A DNA stretch of 32,999 nt, taken from an uncultured Microscilla sp. (GTDB lineage Bacteria; Bacteroidota; Bacteroidia; Cytophagales; Microscillaceae). Below, one piece after another: positions 32,066 through 32,999 of this stretch. The notes below the pieces were generated by a model. It was not told the origin of the DNA. It saw only the letters and a program-made list of their open reading frames with translations, and made no database searches. Position 1 is the stretch's first letter, and each line of letters opens with the position of its first letter. The stretch lies in assembly GCF_947493425.1 (NCBI RefSeq), contig NZ_CANLRP010000092.1:1-32999 (forward strand), given 5' to 3'. Position numbers and translations under genes: made by a program.

Positions 32066-32180
32066 TGCGTATTAGCCAAAACTACCTCATAATAAGTGTT
32101 TTTTCACAAAAAAACGGTTAAGTATCCATACTTATCAGCTTTTTTTGCATACTTTGAGTAGTAAACCTATTCACAAGATA

Positions 32181-32729
32181 ATGACAGAAACTAGTTACAA
32201 ATACCAACAAGAAATGGCCTATGTGCCATTCAAAAAAAGAATAATAAAGGCTACCCGCCTTTTGCTTATTATTCAGGGCATTGTGTTAGCCGTATTCATT
32301 TCTTTTAGCTACAGGTTAAACTCTATTTACTTATTACTGTTTGCCTTGAGTGGTATACTGCTTTCTTCGGTGCTGTTTTTATATAGAATCAGGAAAAGGG
32401 TATTTTACTTTTTAAAGGGCATTCGCATTACCAATGATCATATTGTAAGCCTGGAGGTATACCGCAAAAATGAAAAATTTGACCATCAGTTGAACCTTGA
32501 AAGCCTGGATGTAGCACTAAAAACCGTTGGGGGTGGGCGTAGTGGACGTTTGACATTTATCATTGAATTTTCTTATGAGGGTAAACTGTTAGGCAAACAA
32601 AGCGATTTGGGTAAGTGGAAAAGTGGGCAAATAAAAGAACTTTTTTCAACTATCAAAAACTTCAAAGGAGAGACTTTGACCAGCGAAGAGGCTCGTTTGC
32701 TAAAAACAAAAAGAGGGTTTTTGAAATAA
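32181..32729 (+). CDS. Uncharacterised protein with two membrane segments
   Basis: 182 residues from ATG 32181 (MTETSYKYQQEMAYVPF); the frame is open to a TTG at 32145, less likely. Two adjacent hydrophobic helices (ATRLLLIIQGIVLAVFISF and SIYLLLFALSGILLSSVLFL) form a hairpin, followed by a basic stretch (YRIRKRVFYFLKG) and a cytoplasmic domain of about 100 residues with beta-strand character (IRITNDHIVSLEVYRKNE, GRLTFIIEFSYEGKLLGKQ, LGKWKSGQIKELFSTIKNF). The layout, two-helix hairpin followed by a PH-like beta domain, is like many small Bacteroidota membrane proteins of unknown role. Not recognised. It stands alone before the transposase remnant. Confidence 0.7.
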   Translation: MTETSYKYQQEMAYVPFKKRIIKATRLLLIIQGIVLAVFISFSYRLNSIYLLLFALSGILLSSVLFLYRIRKRVFYFLKGIRITNDHIVSLEVYRKNEKFDHQLNLESLDVALKTVGGGRSGRLTFIIEFSYEGKLLGKQSDLGKWKSGQIKELFSTIKNFKGETLTSEEARLLKTKRGFLK

Positions 32730-32791
32730 GGGTGAGAGGCATTTAGCAACTCTTCAGGCTTAACATCTGACAATAGTGGTAAGTTTCTCCG

Positions 32792-32914
32792 CTATGGCTT
32801 GATTTCCCAAATCAAGTGTATGTGATTGGGCATAATGACAAAACCGTAAACCGCAACTTTGTTTTAGACAGACAAGTACGCCAAGCTATTGATAATAATG
32901 TTTTTGTAATGATC
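32792..32914 (-). pseudogene. Decayed REP-associated Y1 (HUH) transposase fragment
   Basis: On the minus strand the frame from 32914 reads DHYKNIIINSLAYLSV, an in-frame TAA (32866-32864), then NKVAVYGFVIMPNHIHLIWE and a stop at 32794-32792. VYGFVIMPNHIHLI is the diagnostic HUH motif of the IS200-like/REP-associated tyrosine transposases (RAYT), where the two His bind the metal used for single-strand DNA nicking. The catalytic Tyr region is absent after the second stop, so it is a dead fragment. A GC-rich palindrome lies directly upstream (32931-32999). The overlapping plus-strand frame is not a gene. Confidence 0.75.
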
Positions 32915-32930
32915 TGGGTGACCTCTGCTG

Positions 32931-32999
32931 GCGCACGTCGTCCTCGCGTGTGCCATCGTAGAATTTGCTTGGCTGGGCACGCGCGAGGACGCAGCGCGC
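32931..32999. repeat. GC-rich REP-like palindrome at window edge
   Basis: Positions 32931-32954 (starting GCGCACGTCGTCCTCGCG) pair with 32976-32999 (ending GAGGACGCAGCGCGC), 20 of 24 positions by hand count, around a 21-base AT-richer loop. GC content is far above that of the surrounding DNA. It lies 16 bases upstream of the transposase remnant, the arrangement expected for a REP/RAYT pair. It may continue beyond the window. Confidence 0.7.

Larger units (their letters stand above)
31698..32180. other. Spacer after cphA, no confident gene
   Basis: 483 bases. A hairpin follows cphA (31711-31744). A frame from TTG 31712 (or ATG 31799) to 32065 encodes a basic sequence without recognisable domains and starts inside the terminator hairpin, so I do not accept the full ORF. 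Its last 24 codons, however, follow a strong ribosome binding site and are listed separately. Confidence 0.5.

Noticed and set aside
32783..32999. Plus-strand frame open to the window edge
   Set aside because: It is the antisense of the transposase fragment and REP-like palindrome; the minus-strand reading gives the known HUH motif.

Overview
The window looks like chromosome of a marine, gliding-type Bacteroidota, most likely order Cytophagales (Microscilla-like). This is inferred from a T9SS C-terminal sorting domain with GEVED and fibronectin modules, type B ribosomal protein L31, promoter cores of the TAnnTTTG type (for example 24607-24637), ATG starts mostly without Shine-Dalgarno sequences, AT-rich spacers and a Cytophagales-style gene repertoire. 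I see no rRNA, tRNA or CRISPR. Apart from its right edge the window is mostly housekeeping and secondary-metabolic chromosome, not a mobile island.

Layout. 1-1022: a short direct repeat and a leucine-rich-repeat protein (-). 1602-7364: three consecutive secreted amidohydrolase-fold genes (+); the first has a complete metal site in its C-terminal half, the other two look like catalytically dead paralogues. 7753-9183: a secreted protein with two LolA/LolB-like halves (+). 9374-13316: a run of minus-strand genes: rpmE2 (L31), a chagasin-like lipoprotein, a tiny zinc-binding protein, a stand-alone MESH1-like (p)ppGpp hydrolase with an uncharacterised upstream partner, and a DUF4261-like protein. 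13512-16766: a large secreted M14 zinc carboxypeptidase with a T9SS tail (-). 17054-19586: two acyl-CoA dehydrogenase subunits, only one with the catalytic Glu, so probably a heteromeric enzyme (-). 20299-24270: a TPR/GAF hybrid-architecture sensor histidine kinase followed by a response regulator fused to a SpoIIE/PP2C phosphatase, with a strong terminator (-). 24710-25351: a fatty-acid 2-hydroxylase-like membrane enzyme (+). 25723-26698: two small unknown proteins (+).

26991-31697 is the metabolic highlight: isoaspartyl peptidase, cyanophycinase and cyanophycin synthetase lie side by side. Together they form a complete cycle: CphA polymerises Asp and Arg into cyanophycin, CphB releases beta-Asp-Arg dipeptides, and the Ntn-hydrolase splits the dipeptide. 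This is a nitrogen/carbon/energy reserve system best known from cyanobacteria.

The right edge holds a decayed REP-associated Y1 (HUH) transposase next to a GC-rich palindrome. Other unexplained noncoding structures are an approximately 165-bp near-symmetrical palindrome (25465-25629), a smaller one with a similar core (12341-12401), a possible MITE-like segment (19706-20197), and a recurrent AATTACGA/CGTAATT motif in spacers and terminators.
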